Assembly (NCBI GenBank): GCA_026874595.1
Contig: CM049307.1
Span: 34,638,862-34,702,861, forward strand
Length of the DNA stretch: 64,000 bases
DNA from: Sipunculus nudus
Lineage: Eukaryota; Annelida; Sipuncula; Golfingiida; Sipunculidae
Direction: 5' to 3'
Below, one piece after another: positions 9,970-22,289 of the stretch. Numbering within the stretch: the first letter of the stretch is position 1; each line of letters starts with the position of its first letter. The notes under the pieces were generated by a model. That model saw only the letters and a program-made list of their open reading frames with translations, made no database searches and was not told the DNA's origin. Position numbers and translations under genes: made by a program.

Positions 9970-10385
9970 TATGATGGTGATGAGTATGATGCTGGTGATG
10001 AGTATGATGATGGTGATGAGAATTATGATGGTGATGAGAATTATGATGGTGATGAGAATTATGATGGTGATAAGTATGATGATGATGATGAGAATTATGG
10101 TGATAAGTATGATGATGGTGATAAGTATGATGATGGTGATGAGTATGATGATGGTGATGAGTATGATGATGATAGTGATGAGGATGATGATGAGTATGAT
10201 GATGGTGATGAGTATGATGATGATGGTGATGAGTATGATGATGATGGTGATGAGTAGGATAATGGTGATTAGTATGATGTTGGTGATGAGTATGATGATG
10301 ATGAGAATTATTATGGTGATGATGATTATGGTAGTGATGGTGGGAATGGTGGTGATGATGGTGGGATTGGTGGTGATGGTGGGGA
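9950..10385 (+). repeat. GAT-rich minisatellite
   Basis: Imperfect array of GATGGTGATGAGTAT-type units (15 to 18 bases) that decays into GGTGATGGTGGG towards its right end. The 184- and 185-residue frames across it on both strands (Met-rich on +, Ile/Thr-rich on -) are translations of the repeat in non-coding frames. Only the Asp/Glu/Tyr frame continues the upstream acidic exon. Confidence 0.9.
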
Positions 10386-11250
10386 TAGGGATAGTTTTTG
10401 TGTAATATATATACATATAAGTAAATAATACAAACAAAATCACAAAATGGTGTTAAATTGGTTTGGTTAGTAAAACAAAATCTGCCAGTATGATGTGGCC
10501 AGGAGGAATACCTCCTCTGAGAGTTTATATAAATACTGTAGTGGCCTACTCACTGATTGGTGATATGATTACATTTACTGAAGTGGCTTACAAGCAAGTG
10601 AATGTGCTTTACCAGCATTCTATGTAATTTGTAATCATATGGCTATGATGTATTATGTCAATAATGTTTTGTTAATTGTAGGATCAGCAGTTTTTTTCTG
10701 TTAGATTAAGTTTTCTGTTAGAATTAAGATGTATGTTGTTGCATCGCAATTGTTCAAAAGTTCCTTCAAACTCCATTCAATAATGTCTGAAAAAACATGG
10801 TAAAATTGGTGAGTGTATAAACCTGATCCCTCAGTCATTGTTCTGGTCAAAATATGTGAAAACTCAGAAGATTCTCTGTACTTGTTCAACATAGGGATTA
10901 CAATGATGAAGCTTCGTTTAAATCAAAGCCTATGTGCCTGGCAGACCAATAGTGTTTGTGGTGAGTATAATTGTATTCAAGTGGCAGCTCACTTTGATTG
11001 ACAACCAAATACTTTAGATATAAAACGTCATATACTTTATTTTAACAACCTGCAACTTTGGGAAGCAGTATATATTTTTGTTGCTGTTTGATTTTGTATA
11101 TATATACTGTAGTCTATTTCTGTTTATTTAGTTTGTGTTTATTGTTGTTTATCAAAAGTTAATATAAGTTCAAGATGGATGATTGAATTGTACAAGCTCT
11201 GTGATACACAAATTAGAAGGCATGTTGTACAAGAAGAGAGTAAAATAGCA
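10386..11250. other. Unique sequence, possible 3' UTR, no gene seen
   Basis: A/T-rich with no long frame and no family A to F landmarks. If the acidic exon is terminal, this would be its 3' untranslated region. A candidate polyadenylation signal (AATAAA) does not appear until about 11,450. Confidence 0.4.
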
Positions 11251-11393
11251 GTGAAGCATTTTGTAGGCACATATGGGTAGTGCAGCATTTTGTAGGAACA
11301 TAAGGGTAGGGCAGCATTTTGTAAGCACATATGGGTAGTGCAGCATTTTTTAGGGACGTAAGGTTAGTGCAGCATTTTGTAGGTATGGGTAGG
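11251..11393 (+). repeat. 29-bp minisatellite
   Basis: Five copies of a 29-bp unit with core GTGCAGCATTTTGTAGG, alternating CACATATGGGTA and AACATAAGGGTA endings. The last unit is shortened to 25 bases. The minus-strand frame over it is repeat translation. Confidence 0.9.
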
Positions 11394-11629
11394 TATTTAA
11401 TGACCTAGAGTCCTTGTTATAAATTTTCGGTTCTGTTTATATAAAATATAAATAAACCATGTGACGGTTAGACCATGTTTGTGTTTTTTAAGGTGATCCT
11501 TGAAAAGTGGTGCCCCGTAGTGATCAGACAGTCTCTCTTTCCAGCTGTCCATTCTGCCTCTGACCATTTGTTGGTGGCCTCTAATGCTTTCTTTTTGCGT
11601 GCAGTATCTCAAACAAAATACATTTGATC

Positions 11630-13020
11630 TTTCTCAAAATCAAAGAGATAACTGGTGCCTGTAGGAGTGCACCAGCCCTGTCAAATTTCAGACCCATATA
11701 AAATACAATGTGTCTTCCATTCAGTGATTTTGGTATTTCTTTTGTGCATTATCTTTAGAGTCATTCAAGCAATTGCCATGAAAATTTAACTTAAGATTGA
11801 CATTCTTGAGAGGATTTGCTCTCTCGAATTTCAGAAATACAACACTGTTTCCAGGCAGCCATCTTGAAATTCCTTTTGTACACATTATCTCGAGAACTTT
11901 TTCAAGTGATTTACTAAAGTTTGACACTAAAAGGAAGATGTGTGCTCTCAGATTTCATACCCATCTGAAATACAAAAGCCGCCAGGCAGCTGTCTTTAAA
12001 TTTCCTGTTTAAATGGCACTGTTGACTTTGGGCCATGTTTTCTTGTTAGCATGAATAACTCAGGATGACCTTGAAATTTGTGGAATTTCCATTTATAAAA
12101 TTAGGTAAATTTGACCAAATTTTGCTATAAAGTTGATCAACAGACCAAGTTGAACAAGTCTATTTTCTTCAATAAAACAACAGGAATTACACCAAACTAT
12201 CCAGTCATGTCACAGTGTAAGACTTTGTTTTTATGATGACCTTGACCTTTTTCCCAGGGTCAAGTTACTATGGTCTTTAGGGGTAGTTCTCTGAGTTTTC
12301 AGTAGATTTGGTTCAAATTTGGTGGGTGGAGAGCAGTGATGTACGAGTCCCTCAAACGGATTAACCTTTGGGTGAAATTAGGTCCCTTTAACCCAGTTCA
12401 GATATGAACTCAGCTTATGTGTGTAGTTCTAATTTTCCTTCAATCAATAATACCAAACTGCAGTCTCCATTTTTATTTGTCATTTGCCACTTTAGTGTCT
12501 ACACTGGCTCACAATTACATGTAAAACATCCCTTGGATTTGCAATCAATGTAACTTCATTAAGTTATCTCAAGAACTTTCAAGTGACTGCCGTGACACAA
12601 GAGGATGTCTGAGTGATATCTACTTTCAGACCCTTTAGAAATAAAGTGTGACTGCCAGGCAGCGATCTTTGAATTCCTTTTGCAGGCATTATCTAAAGAA
12701 CCATTCAAGCAATTGCCATGAAAGTTAACCAGTGATTGATACCCTTGAGAGGATGTACACTATCCCATTTCACACCTGTCAGAAATACAACGTTGCCACC
12801 AGGAATGCCTTTCATGAGCATTTTCTCAAGAATTGTTAAAGTATTTACTGTGAAAATTGAACCATAGATTGACACTCATCAGACTGCTACCAAATTTCAG
12901 ACCCATCAAAATCCAGTACCACCAAAGGGCGGCTATTTCTAGGAAGTGGGCATATTGGGGCCCTAACTGAGGTCCATTAGGGTCCCAGTCATTTCTAATA
13001 TTCACTCCTGTATTCATTTT
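11630..13020 (+). repeat. Family H diverged tandem repeat
   Basis: Repeated landmarks are 'TTCAAGCAATTGCCATGAAA..TTAACC', 'TTGACACTCTTGAGAGGAT', 'TTTCAGACCCAT..GAAATACAA', CCAGGCAGC.ATCTT, and CCTTTTGTGCATTATCT. Units of roughly 150 bases are arranged head to tail with heavy divergence. A GGTCAAGTTACTATGGTC stretch near 12,260 separates two sets of units. No gene is seen. Confidence 0.6.
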
Positions 13021-13216
13021 TCACTGATCAACTTCTTTGAGCCTTTTTCGTGTCAAATCACCATAGCAGTACCAGATAACATTGAACGTGAAGCTCAAAG
13101 GTAAATCCACATGAGTAGGGCAAATATATCTGGAAGGTGAAAAACTACAATTAAAATCGAATTCAAGTATAGTTTATACGAGTAAAGAAGATGAAAGCTA
13201 CAGACAAGAGCTCATG

Positions 13217-13510
13217 AGTAGTTTTTCCATACAAATGGGATGTGGACCAGAGCAAGGTAAAACGGGGCTCCTGACCTTAACTGGAGGTGTTGCACAGAAC
13301 TGGTGCCACCTGTTATACTGTCACAGTTGCATCAGCTAGTCATATCAGGGCTGGGTCGTGGTGAATGTAATGCGCCCATTACATAACAAACCAACATGGT
13401 AACAGAATGACCTGAGATACTGTCTGTAACCACCTTCCCCCTCTCCCTTTAACTTTGCAAAAATAGTCAGTTTTGTTCCCAAGCCGGTCACTGATTTCAG
13501 CTTGTTTTTA
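13217..13510 (+). repeat. Copy of the segment at 63,385-63,650
   Basis: 'TTCCATACAAATGGGATGTGGACCAGAG', 'CCTGACCTTAACTGG', 'TATACTGTCACAG', 'AACAAACC..CATGGTAA.AGAATGACCT' and 'TTTTGTTCCCAAGCC.GTCACTGATT' occur in the same order at both places. An unclassified dispersed repeat. Confidence 0.75.
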
Positions 13511-14714
13511 CAGAAAACTTTGACATTGGACATTCCTAACTCTGACATTAATTGTCATTAAATAATTATACTCGAACTCTGCAGAATCAGTTGAGCTGTA
13601 AATTTATGATCTCCCAGATTTTAGTGATCAATCAACATTTAAAATCCTGGTTCAAATATGAACATCAAGTATCTCATCTCTAAGTAGGAGCGTTATCATG
13701 AATACCCAGGTCAATCAGCTGTCACACTCATATAAACCAGATAATGTGTAGTAATAGTATATCTCTAGGGGACCCATTTCACACAAACCAGTCATGCAAG
13801 ACAAAACTGGAAAAAAATATAAAACATTTTATTTTGAAATCCCAGTATATCACAGTTTACATTTATTTTGAAAAAAGCAAGTTTGATCAGTTAGCTATTG
13901 GGAGTATAAAACTTAACTTATTCTCTCGCTTCTTATGTGTCCAGTCTTGCAAATATGTAATATCTCACAGATAGTAATCACAAGAAAATTAACTATTATG
14001 CATCTGGAACTCCTCTCTTGAGGAAGACGACCAACATTGTATTTACAATCATTGGCCTGTCAGATATGAAATTCTTCATAAAACTTAATCATAACTTTAT
14101 TTTGCAATTTTATCTTCCTCTCTGAGTGGTCTGACTTGTACTACACTGGTGTATTACTACAAGGGTTAATAATATCGGTACAGGCATTGGCTCTAATAAG
14201 ACAAATCGTACAAGTGTCCAGTTTTATAACCGCTTCAAGTATTCATGCAGATGTTGTGAATGATTCAACATCCATCTATTACTAATCAGCTTGCTTTCAT
14301 CTATAATGAATTCAGCTTTTGACCATGGATGACTGGCCTATGATTCTCCATGCATTTTAAATTTGCTTCAATGTTCTCCTCAGAGGATCTACATGATATT
14401 TAAACATCAGCACCATCTCAAACATTACCAGAAATATGATTTCCTACCAAAATTAATGTTTCATAATCTGGCTGAAAGCAGCAGCTTGGTCTCCTGATAT
14501 AAAGATTAACGAACCTATTAGTAATATGGAACAGCAGCAACAGACCACCTTTATAAATTGTATCACAGATACAAAAAGCCAAGACCTTATTGAGCAGTAC
14601 ACCGATTCGCTTATATCCCAAGTTTAACTGTCATTACAAATCCTTTCCACAGTGTCCATATAAAAAAGGATTGATTAGATCCTATTCAGAGTGATTTAGA
14701 TTCAGAGTGGTTTG
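13511..14714. other. Unique non-coding sequence
   Basis: No repeat family landmark and no splice-bounded conserved frame. Short frames such as 13,744-13,974 have no recognisable composition. Confidence 0.45.
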
Positions 14715-14840
14715 AGTCAATTAAGTGAGGCATCGATTGAGTTATATGGGGGAAATAGAGTGAGGTGTATTGCATATTAGCATGGATGTCTGCAAACGTA
14801 TAAACATGATTGTAGGTGGTGCCACCTGTCATTTGAACGA
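14715..14840 (-). mobile_element. Family C fragment, minus orientation
   Basis: Reads as the reverse complement of the family C right part: 'GAGGCATCGATTGAGT..GGGGAAATAGAGTGAGG', 'TATTGCATATTAGCATGGATGTC', then 'GTAGGTGGTGCCACCTGTCAT'. Both termini are missing. Confidence 0.7.
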
Positions 14841-15661
14841 GAAAGCTAACAACCCAGCATCTCAGCTAAACATCCTCTCCTCACGTCAGCATATCCTACT
14901 ATCATCACTTTACATGATTTCAATTTAAAAATACGATCAGAAACAGATTATCAGTCATGGCCATATCTACAAAACTCGTCTATTAGTGACATCAGTAGCC
15001 CAACGAGCATGCATGCAATGCGCAAACTGAAAATATCATATCGTATTATACTGTTAACTCTACACTACTCAAAGCATAAGATACTCTAAATGTCACATGC
15101 ATTACATTAAATTAAGTATCACATACTGTAAGCACCAAATGAATCATTTATAAACTCGATTGTATGTGATCTATGATAAGCATATACTTCACTGATACAT
15201 ACAAGACAATTAAGGCGGTCAAGTGTTACTTCATAAGTTGGTTACGGCTGACACTTAAAACAGTCGCAAAATACTGAAATTCTACACAACTAAGTAACCA
15301 AAATATATATCTGACTATCTTAGGTAAAGTATCTTGGAAAAATCCACAAAGGTGTAACCTGTGCCTACTAACTCTCACTAACTGTTCCAAAATGATATTA
15401 AATAAATAAGGATGTAAATAATAGAAATATTAATAAAAAGTCAAGGTTAAGTTCTGTACACAGTTCACATGAAATTAATGTTTCTCTCAAATACAGCTTT
15501 CCCATAGTTAAAGTTCCCAACTTACTTGCTGAGCTAAACAATCGAAAAAAAAAAAGAATACTACAAGCTAACCTGGTCAAGGTTATGAATATCTCCTAGG
15601 GTTAATTGGTATGTCCTTAAAAATTCATGATTTTTTAGATTTAAAAAAAGTCATGATTTTT
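14841..15661. other. Unique non-coding sequence
   Basis: No gene or repeat terminus is recognised. It contains a poly-A stretch at about 15,545. Confidence 0.45.
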
Positions 15662-16907
15662 AGCTCAGCTTACTGTAAGTCATCTGAGCTATTGCGATCA
15701 CTCTTTGTCCGTCAGGCCATCCGGCTTTCTGTCCGTTAGCAAGGCACAAATCATAACCACTGGACCTGGAATCTTCTAACTTAACATCTAGAGAGGTCTA
15801 TGAAAAATCTCCTAGGAAACCTGGAATTAGGACTCTGTTACCCATATTCTTCAACCTATGGGGCTCCGAAGTACCCCCCAGAATAATGAAAAATTTGATA
15901 ACAAAGCTCAAATATCTGAACAGCTAATGCAGTGATCACCATGATTCTTTGTATGGATATTGATCATGGAATGTCTCATCAGTTTCTGCAGACTGGTGGC
16001 GCAAACTGTATTTTTCGATTTTTTTTCTCTAATTTTGAGACCTTAAAAGTTGCCGTCATCTGTTAATAGGGCACAAATCTTAATGACTGGACTTAGAATC
16101 TTCTTTTTTGACATGCAGGGAGACCCATGAAAAGTCTCCTTTTAAACCTGGATTTAGGTCTCTGTTACCTAACCCCCCCCCCCCCCCCCCCCAGAATAAT
16201 AGAAATTTTGATACAAAAACTCAAGTGTCTGAACAACTTATGCATTTATCACCATGATTTTTTGCATGGATATTGATCATGGAGTGTTTCATCAGTTTCT
16301 GCAGACTGGTGGCGCCACCTGTATTTTTTCTATTTTTACTATTTTTTATCTATTTTTGAGACCTTAAAAGATGCGGTCATCTATTAACAGGGCACTAATC
16401 GTAACGACTAGACCTAGAATCTTCTTTCTTGACATGCAGGGAGGCCCGTGAAAAGTCTCCTGAAATTAGGTCTTTGTCACCCATATTGTCCGAGCTATGC
16501 ATGGGGCTCAGAAGTACCCCCCCCCCCCCCCCCCAGAATAATTGAAAATTTGACACCAAAGTAGGGCACAAATCATAACCATGGGGCCCAGAATCTTCTA
16601 ACTTGATATCCTGAGAGTTCCTCAAAAGTTCTCCCCAGAAACCTGAAATTGGGTCACAATGACTTAAATTCTCAGAGTTTTTTGGGTATGTTTGAGCACC
16701 CCAGAAATAATACAAAATACACACAAATTGCTAGATTCCTCATGAAAGGCTGGTTGGATTGTTATCAAATTTGTTGTGCTTATGGGTCTTGATGAACTTA
16801 AGCTAATATGCACGAACAATTATGCCACCTATCTAAGTTAGATGTCTGTGCAAGGACATGTTATCAACATGCCAGTCGGCTGAGCGTCATGACCAATGGG
16901 TCACTTG
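15662..16907 (+). mobile_element. Family E Helentron-like element
   Basis: Begins TTTTTAGCTCAGCTTACTGT and TAAGTCATCTGAGCT (a variant of the family A terminus). It ends 'GTCGGCTGAGCGTCATGACCAATGGGTCACTTGTTTTT'. Three to four internal units of about 310 bases repeat 'GGGCACAAATC.TAA..ACTGGAC', 'GAATCTTCT..TTGACAT', 'CCATGAAAAGTCTCC', a C-tract followed by AGAATAAT, 'CACCATGATT.TTTGCATGGATATTGATCATGGA', and CAGACTGGTGGCGCCACCTG. No transposition protein is encoded. Confidence 0.75.
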
Positions 16908-17579
16908 TTTTTAGGAAATTCTCAAATTCATGAAAAAATCATGATTTTCAATTTTCTTACTGTTGAAAAATATTTTATTCCAACTTTATCATCATATTTA
17001 TCAAAGATTGAACGTACATAATACATGAAAACCACCTAAACCAGACTACACCTGGGCATTTCTCCCCTCAGTGATGATCACACTCAGCTTGGCATCCGCT
17101 CTTCTCTATCCTGGCGGTTAACCCCCCCATTGCCGTCATGCTATTCTTACGAATACTTTTGTAAAAATTTGCCAGGGAAGTCTTCATTCCACAATTTCAA
17201 GAATTAAGTGTTGCTCGCAGGATACCAAGCGAAGCAAATTCTGAACTTTCTGTAGTGCATGAAGTATTCACGGCAATGGCGAATTTTGTGCAAATGCAGT
17301 TTGACATCACGGGGAGAAGCTTAAAATGGTACATGTGTATGAAACGAATGAAAATGGTAGGTATTTTACTGTCGTTTGCAATAAAAAAAAATAATCACTT
17401 AGGCCTATGAGTTTAAGATGTTAAATCATTAATAAAAATGCTTTTTTAGATATTTTTTCAGGGATTGACGTGTATTGAAAATTGCAATTTAAAAAAATGT
17501 TTTTAAAATGAGAGAAAAGTAGAATATACTGTCATTTCCAGAGAAGTATAAATAACAGAATGTTCCTTTATAGTTAAAA
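16908..17579. other. Unique sequence, nothing recognised
   Basis: Moderately CpG-containing around 17,210-17,300, otherwise A/T-rich with poly-A stretches. No supported gene. Confidence 0.4.
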
Positions 17580-18045
17580 CGGCGACATCATTGTTATCCA
17601 GTAGGATATACCAACGCTTCCGTTTTCCGGGAGTCCACGGAGATTTAATGCCAAATCCCTGCCATCCCGGGCCTTCTATTGCCAAGCCAAGCCAAAAGAA
17701 TCGAGCAGCTACAGGTTGCTGTGGTCAAGACCTCAGCCCTGTGCGCTCCTTAAGCATGTTCTCTGAGCCAACAGTCGCAGTGCCACGCCAAGCAAAGCAG
17801 GGAGCCGTAGAGGGCGCCATCTTCTCTCCTGTGTTGTTGTCCTTGTTAGAAAGTTACAGCATCCACAGCCACAAAGCCAGAAGCAACCCGCATTCCCTCC
17901 ACCGATCCCAGCAGCGGAGACCCAGCCATGCCATTCGAGAGCCGAACTCGATCTTTGTGAACGACCTTACTTCGAGACGCAATATATTGCATCGCAAAGT
18001 AAAACAAGCACATATTCCAAGCACTCGTATATCTCTTTAAGTTCA
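17580..18045. promoter_or_regulatory. CpG-rich segment, candidate promoter or first exon
   Basis: GC and CpG content rise sharply here against the A/T-rich, CpG-poor surroundings. On the minus strand, AAGATGGCGCC at about 17,821-17,811 resembles a YY1-type promoter motif or an ATG in good context, but the frame behind it closes after 31 codons. On the + strand a frame of about 130 codons from the ATG at 17,648 is open, rich in Ser, Arg, His and Pro, and unlike any family I know. Open frames are expected by chance in GC-rich DNA. I take it as a probable promoter of a gene not otherwise visible. Confidence 0.35.
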
Positions 18046-18386
18046 TAACTAGACAACAAATTAATATTATATATAATTGTAAGAAAGTCTTATTCAAAAT
18101 GCCAATGAGGCCTCATTTCTTGTTCTGTGCATTCCATTTGGTTTTGCTGGAAACTGTTTCCACCCACACCTGTATTCGCTGATTCGGTCCGTACAGTTAT
18201 TTTCTGTTATATGATTATTAGAAATTTATCCAAATACTTTATTGAATGACAAATAATCATAAGTTCATAGATAAAACCTCACATGCACAGTGCAGGAACA
18301 TTCTCACTAATTCTAAAATGAAATTGATGTAGACATGAACTAAAGAATGCTTTAGTATAACTTAATAAACTTAAAAAATCCTACAG

Positions 18387-18484
18387 AAAGGAATATTCCG
18401 CCGAAGTGGAAAGAGGCGATGATACGGCCATTGATCAAGAAGGCAGGTCTAGATCTCGTTCTTAAAAACTTCAGACTTGTAAGT
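18387..18484 (+). pseudogene. Remnant of non-LTR retrotransposon reverse transcriptase
   Basis: In the frame starting at 18,389 the translation includes NIPPKWKEAMIRPLIKKAG and then LDLVLKNFRLVS before a stop. This matches the segment of LINE-type reverse transcriptases preceding the first catalytic blocks (pattern: P..WK.A.I.PL.KK.G......N.RP(V/I)S). Only about 32 residues remain. The catalytic aspartates, endonuclease and RNase H parts are absent. The fragment is flanked by TCCTACAG on the left and GTAAGT on the right, the pattern of an exon. It is either an exonised fragment or a coincidence. Confidence 0.7.
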
Positions 18485-18890
18485 TAACACGATTTATGAT
18501 AAACTCACATTATATGTGTATCCTGCAAGGATTTTTTTTCTAGTTACAATTTTTGTTTTTATTTATATCAGCAAAGGGATGAATGTTCTTTTAAGTGTGA
18601 CGAAGGAATTCCCTGCTCATGAATTCTAGTAACAATTGATTCTATTTGGATTATAATCGCGTTTTTGTCAACTTAAAGCCTTTTAAATAAAAATTTGACG
18701 GGATATGTTCCTATTGTTTTATGTATAATGGTTAAAAAAGGCTTAGGTAAAAATGGCTTGGGTAAATGTAGTTTGTATAGGCAAAAATAGCTAAGGTAAA
18801 AATAACAGATATAACGGGATTTAATTCTGAATTTCATAACCTCACAGATCAGTATAAAAAAAGAGTGGTCTCACTGAATTTCTGAAATTA

Positions 18891-19341
18891 AACCCATCTT
18901 GGACTCGCGCTTCCGCTTGCGTGTCCGATTCTGCGCAGTGTGTGCATCTTACATCATCTTCGCGAATCAAAGTGACTTTTTCTCATCTAAGTTGCAAGTT
19001 GATTAATTAATTTTTATACATAAAGTCCGTTCACATAATGTAAAAAAGCATCGCAAAGACAATGAATTTCTAACATACTGGTCAACTAAGTTAATACAGC
19101 ATTTCAACCTGCCACCCCTATTACACAATGGGTCAACCCAGTTCCCTGAAAGTTGGCCCGAGTTAAATCCACTCGTCCCGCGTCGATCCGCGTGCATACA
19201 TCTACGTTTCTAACCCTAGTAAGCAGTAAGTTCAGCTCAGGAGAAGACAGGCCGGACTGCACAGTCATCACGTGATTGCCTTTATACAAACGTCGTCAAA
19301 CGAGTGTTCCTATGTTCCCGCGTTTTCGCGAGTTCTCCAAG
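18891..19341 (+). promoter_or_regulatory. CpG-rich candidate promoter with 5' UTR exon donor
   Basis: CpG content rises through this segment (CTCGCGCTTCCGCTTGCGTG near 18,905; CGTCCCGCGTCGATCCGCGTG near 19,173). It ends in CGCGAGTTCTCCAAG|GTAAGATTCG, a strong splice donor at 19,342, with no long frame before it. That is the expected look of a promoter with a non-coding first exon. The next + strand exon with a clean acceptor is the ATG-bearing exon at 29,684, so this could be the start of the cysteine-rich gene. The link is inferred. Confidence 0.4.
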
Positions 19342-20625
19342 GTAAGATTCGCAAACTTGTCAGTGTTTAAAGTTGAAGCGTGTAATTGAATGTATGCGAC
19401 TTCGGGTGATCACTGTATAAGGGGTTACGTCTTAGGAGAATTCTGCTGCAGATATTTTGATGAACTGGATAAATTATAATTAAATATGAACGAAATGAAG
19501 GAGGAAACAGAGTCACCCTGTCAGTGTTTATCCCGAATTCATCCATTTAAACGCTGATATCTTGATATTTATTTTGTTATATATTTATACATGCACACAT
19601 TCATGGTGTGGTTGTTTTAAATTGCACCTGTATATAATGGGTAGTTGGAGAAATATTTAAAATTTTATTAACTGGAATTCAAGTTGATCTTGGAAATTTT
19701 GAGTAAATCATTTAAAATTTGAATATTGAATTAAGAGTTGAGATAAATTTAAATTCTGTCCAAGAATGAGTGTTTTTCAGTCATGTCTGATGTGAATGTC
19801 TTGAAAATATATTCTTTTATTGGACTTTTTTTATAATCATAGGTAAAAACTGTTTTAGCAGTCTAAAATCAGAGGTACTTGTATAGAAATGGCTCCTTTT
19901 GTACCTTCAGGCTATCTTGTTGGATGTCATCAGAGCACAAGTTTAAAACATTTTAGCTATCAGAAATTTTGCATTCTATTAAGGTGTTACATTCCTCCAA
20001 CTAGAACTCTGGAACCAGGTACAAGTATCTGTTCACACCTATCAAAACTGCTTAGTATACCATTAAAATTATACATATTGGAATATAAGTGTGATCCCTT
20101 CAGGAAATAAATCAGTGTGTTAATAAATTAAGCTGTAATTTAACATTTTATGAAAACATGAGGTTGATAATTGCTGCTGCCCCTCCCCCCCCCCCTTTCC
20201 AGGTGACCCTTACTGCTGGGACTAGCCTCCCTGGCTGGGTGCCAGGCTGCTTGGGTCCCTGATTTCATGGTAGCCTGCCAGGCCTGGTCTGAGAAAGGTG
20301 TCACTGGGTCCTGGGTCAAGGCATCAGACAACTGAGCTTGTGACTGTTACTTAACCAGCAAGTAGGCCTAGTCAGCAGGGCTCAGGTTGAACATTACCAG
20401 TAGTAAAAGTATCAGGAAAGATTATTCTGTATATATATATAAATGTCTTTAATATTCACGGTTTGCCCTCAAATTTGAACTGAATTAATTTGCAGTTTTC
20501 CATGATAATTGTTCCCATTGCATTTATATCTTTTTAGTCAATGATACGGATTCAGTGCAGTTGGTCTATATTGAAAATCAAAATTCCTGGAGAAGCATCA
20601 ATTTCTTAACAATTCTCATTCACAT
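19342..20625. other. Intron-like unique sequence
   Basis: A/T-rich apart from a GC-rich patch at 20,165-20,340, which opens with a C-tract and TTTCCAG|GTGACCC. All + frames after that candidate acceptor close quickly, so I do not call an exon. Confidence 0.4.
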
Positions 20626-22289
20626 AGCTGACTTTAAGTCCATTAACAAGGCATGTTTTGAAACTGTTGGACCTATGAATAAGAAATTATACATTCAGTT
20701 AGATGTCCCCAAGTTCTCCTACAAACTTAAAACTGGGTCACTAGGACTTCATTCTTTCAAAAATTAAGGAAAATCTCAATTTTCCATTAAAATCCTATTA
20801 ATTGTTACACTTCAAGACTGCCTCATACGAAAAACCAATGGTTTTGTTTTGTTCATACTTGTTCATACTATTCCTCTGTGTGTTTCCTATAAACTACATA
20901 GTAGAAATTTGGTCTATGTTCAGTATAATTAGCTCAGCTGACTATAATTCATCTGAGCTATATTTGTGGTCAATTGTTCATCGTCCGTCCATTAGACTGG
21001 CACATTTTGAAACTGTTACAATTTACTAATCCAAAATTTGGCATACTGTTTGTTAATTGTCCCCAAGATCTCCTGTACAACAAACCTAAAACTGGGTCAC
21101 TGTGATTTTGTTCCTGTGAAAAATTAAGTAAAAATCTCAATTTTCCATTAAAAACCAATTGTCTCACTTCAGGACTGCCTAATATCAAAACCACTCATCT
21201 GTTTTTAGCTCAGCTGACTAAAAGTCATCTGAGCTATAGTCGTGGTCCATTGTCTGTCATTCGTCAGTCCTGCTGACTATCCGTAAGACAGGCACATTTC
21301 GACACCGTTGGACCTATGAATCCAAAATTGGCATACTTTTAGATGTCCCCAAAATTTCCTACCAAACCAAAAACTGGGTCACTGCGACTTTGTTCCTTCC
21401 AAAATTTAGGAAAAACCTCAAATTTCCATTTAAAACCTATTATCACACTTCAGGACTGCCTAATATCAAAACCACTTATCTGTTTTTCTTAATATTTATC
21501 AGAAGTATTCTAATATATATTTCCTATATACATGCCAGAAATTAAGATTGTTAAGTGTAATTTCTAAATATAAGTTATGGGCTTGAACATATTGGACTTT
21601 GTAAAAAATAAGGAAAAATATTTTCTAACTTAACATGTAAAAATTTGAAGCAAGAGACTTTTTTAAGTATAAAACTTTGTTTAATTAAGATTTAATTGTA
21701 TACCCAAAATTAGAAATGAATTTTGTAAATTTTTTGAGTCATTAGCATAAAAATAAATCTGTACCTTAAATTTTGCCCATAAATTTTGCAACTTTTTTTC
21801 CTATGAGGACTTGATTTATTTTTCACTGCATGTAAACATACCTATTTCATTTGTTCAAATCAGAAATTTAAAAATAAAAGCTTGAAAATTAGGCTAGTTA
21901 CTGAATTTTTCCTTGAGGCTATGTTGTAGCCACTTGCTTTGTCCAGATGCAGGCAACTCACTCCTGGTCACTGGAAGTCAGCTATGCCATGCAGGGTTAC
22001 TGATTTGTTACAGTCACTGGGGGACATTCCCTGCAGTGACAGATGTACATTTATTCTCATATCACCCCCCTGTGTTATGCTGTAATTGTAATTGCTTGCA
22101 CTGTATTTCCTTACAAACATTTGTTCATTATTTTCCTGCCTCAGCAGAATTGGAGATCAGGCTTTGTTTGCCCTGTATGTACATGCAGAAGTGTTGTTAA
22201 TCCCACAATCTCCCCATCCCTGCTGCCATTGATTCCTTTGCACCTATGCACTGGGATATTAGTTTATAATGCAAATGTGTACAATTTTG
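20626..22289 (+). repeat. Three successive partial family A copies
   Basis: Starts are at 20,626 (degenerate), 20,932 (TTAGCTCAGCTGACTATAAT) and 21,207 (TTTTTAGCTCAGCTGACTAA). Each is followed by the family A body (GTTGGACCTATGAATCC, TTAGATGTCCCCAA, 'TCACACTTCAGGACTGCCTAATATCAAAACCAC'). The first two are cut short just before the next start, as expected of tandem or repeatedly targeted insertions at the same T-run. The third runs to a terminal region at about 22,250. Confidence 0.75.

Noticed and set aside
9851-10443. Open frames of 184 and 185 codons on opposite strands
   Set aside because: They are the Met-rich and Ile/Thr-rich translations of the GAT-type minisatellite in non-coding frames. 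Only the Asp/Glu/Tyr frame connects to a splice-supported exon.
17591-18040. 149-codon frame in a CpG-rich segment
   Set aside because: The apparent start is a TTG. Low stop density is expected in GC-rich DNA, the opposite strand is also partly open, and the peptide resembles no family. Kept only as a candidate promoter.
20160-20340. GC-rich patch after TTTCCAG as an exon
   Set aside because: All + frames after the acceptor close within a few dozen codons, and no donor of good quality follows in frame. The minus-strand frame lacks recognisable features.
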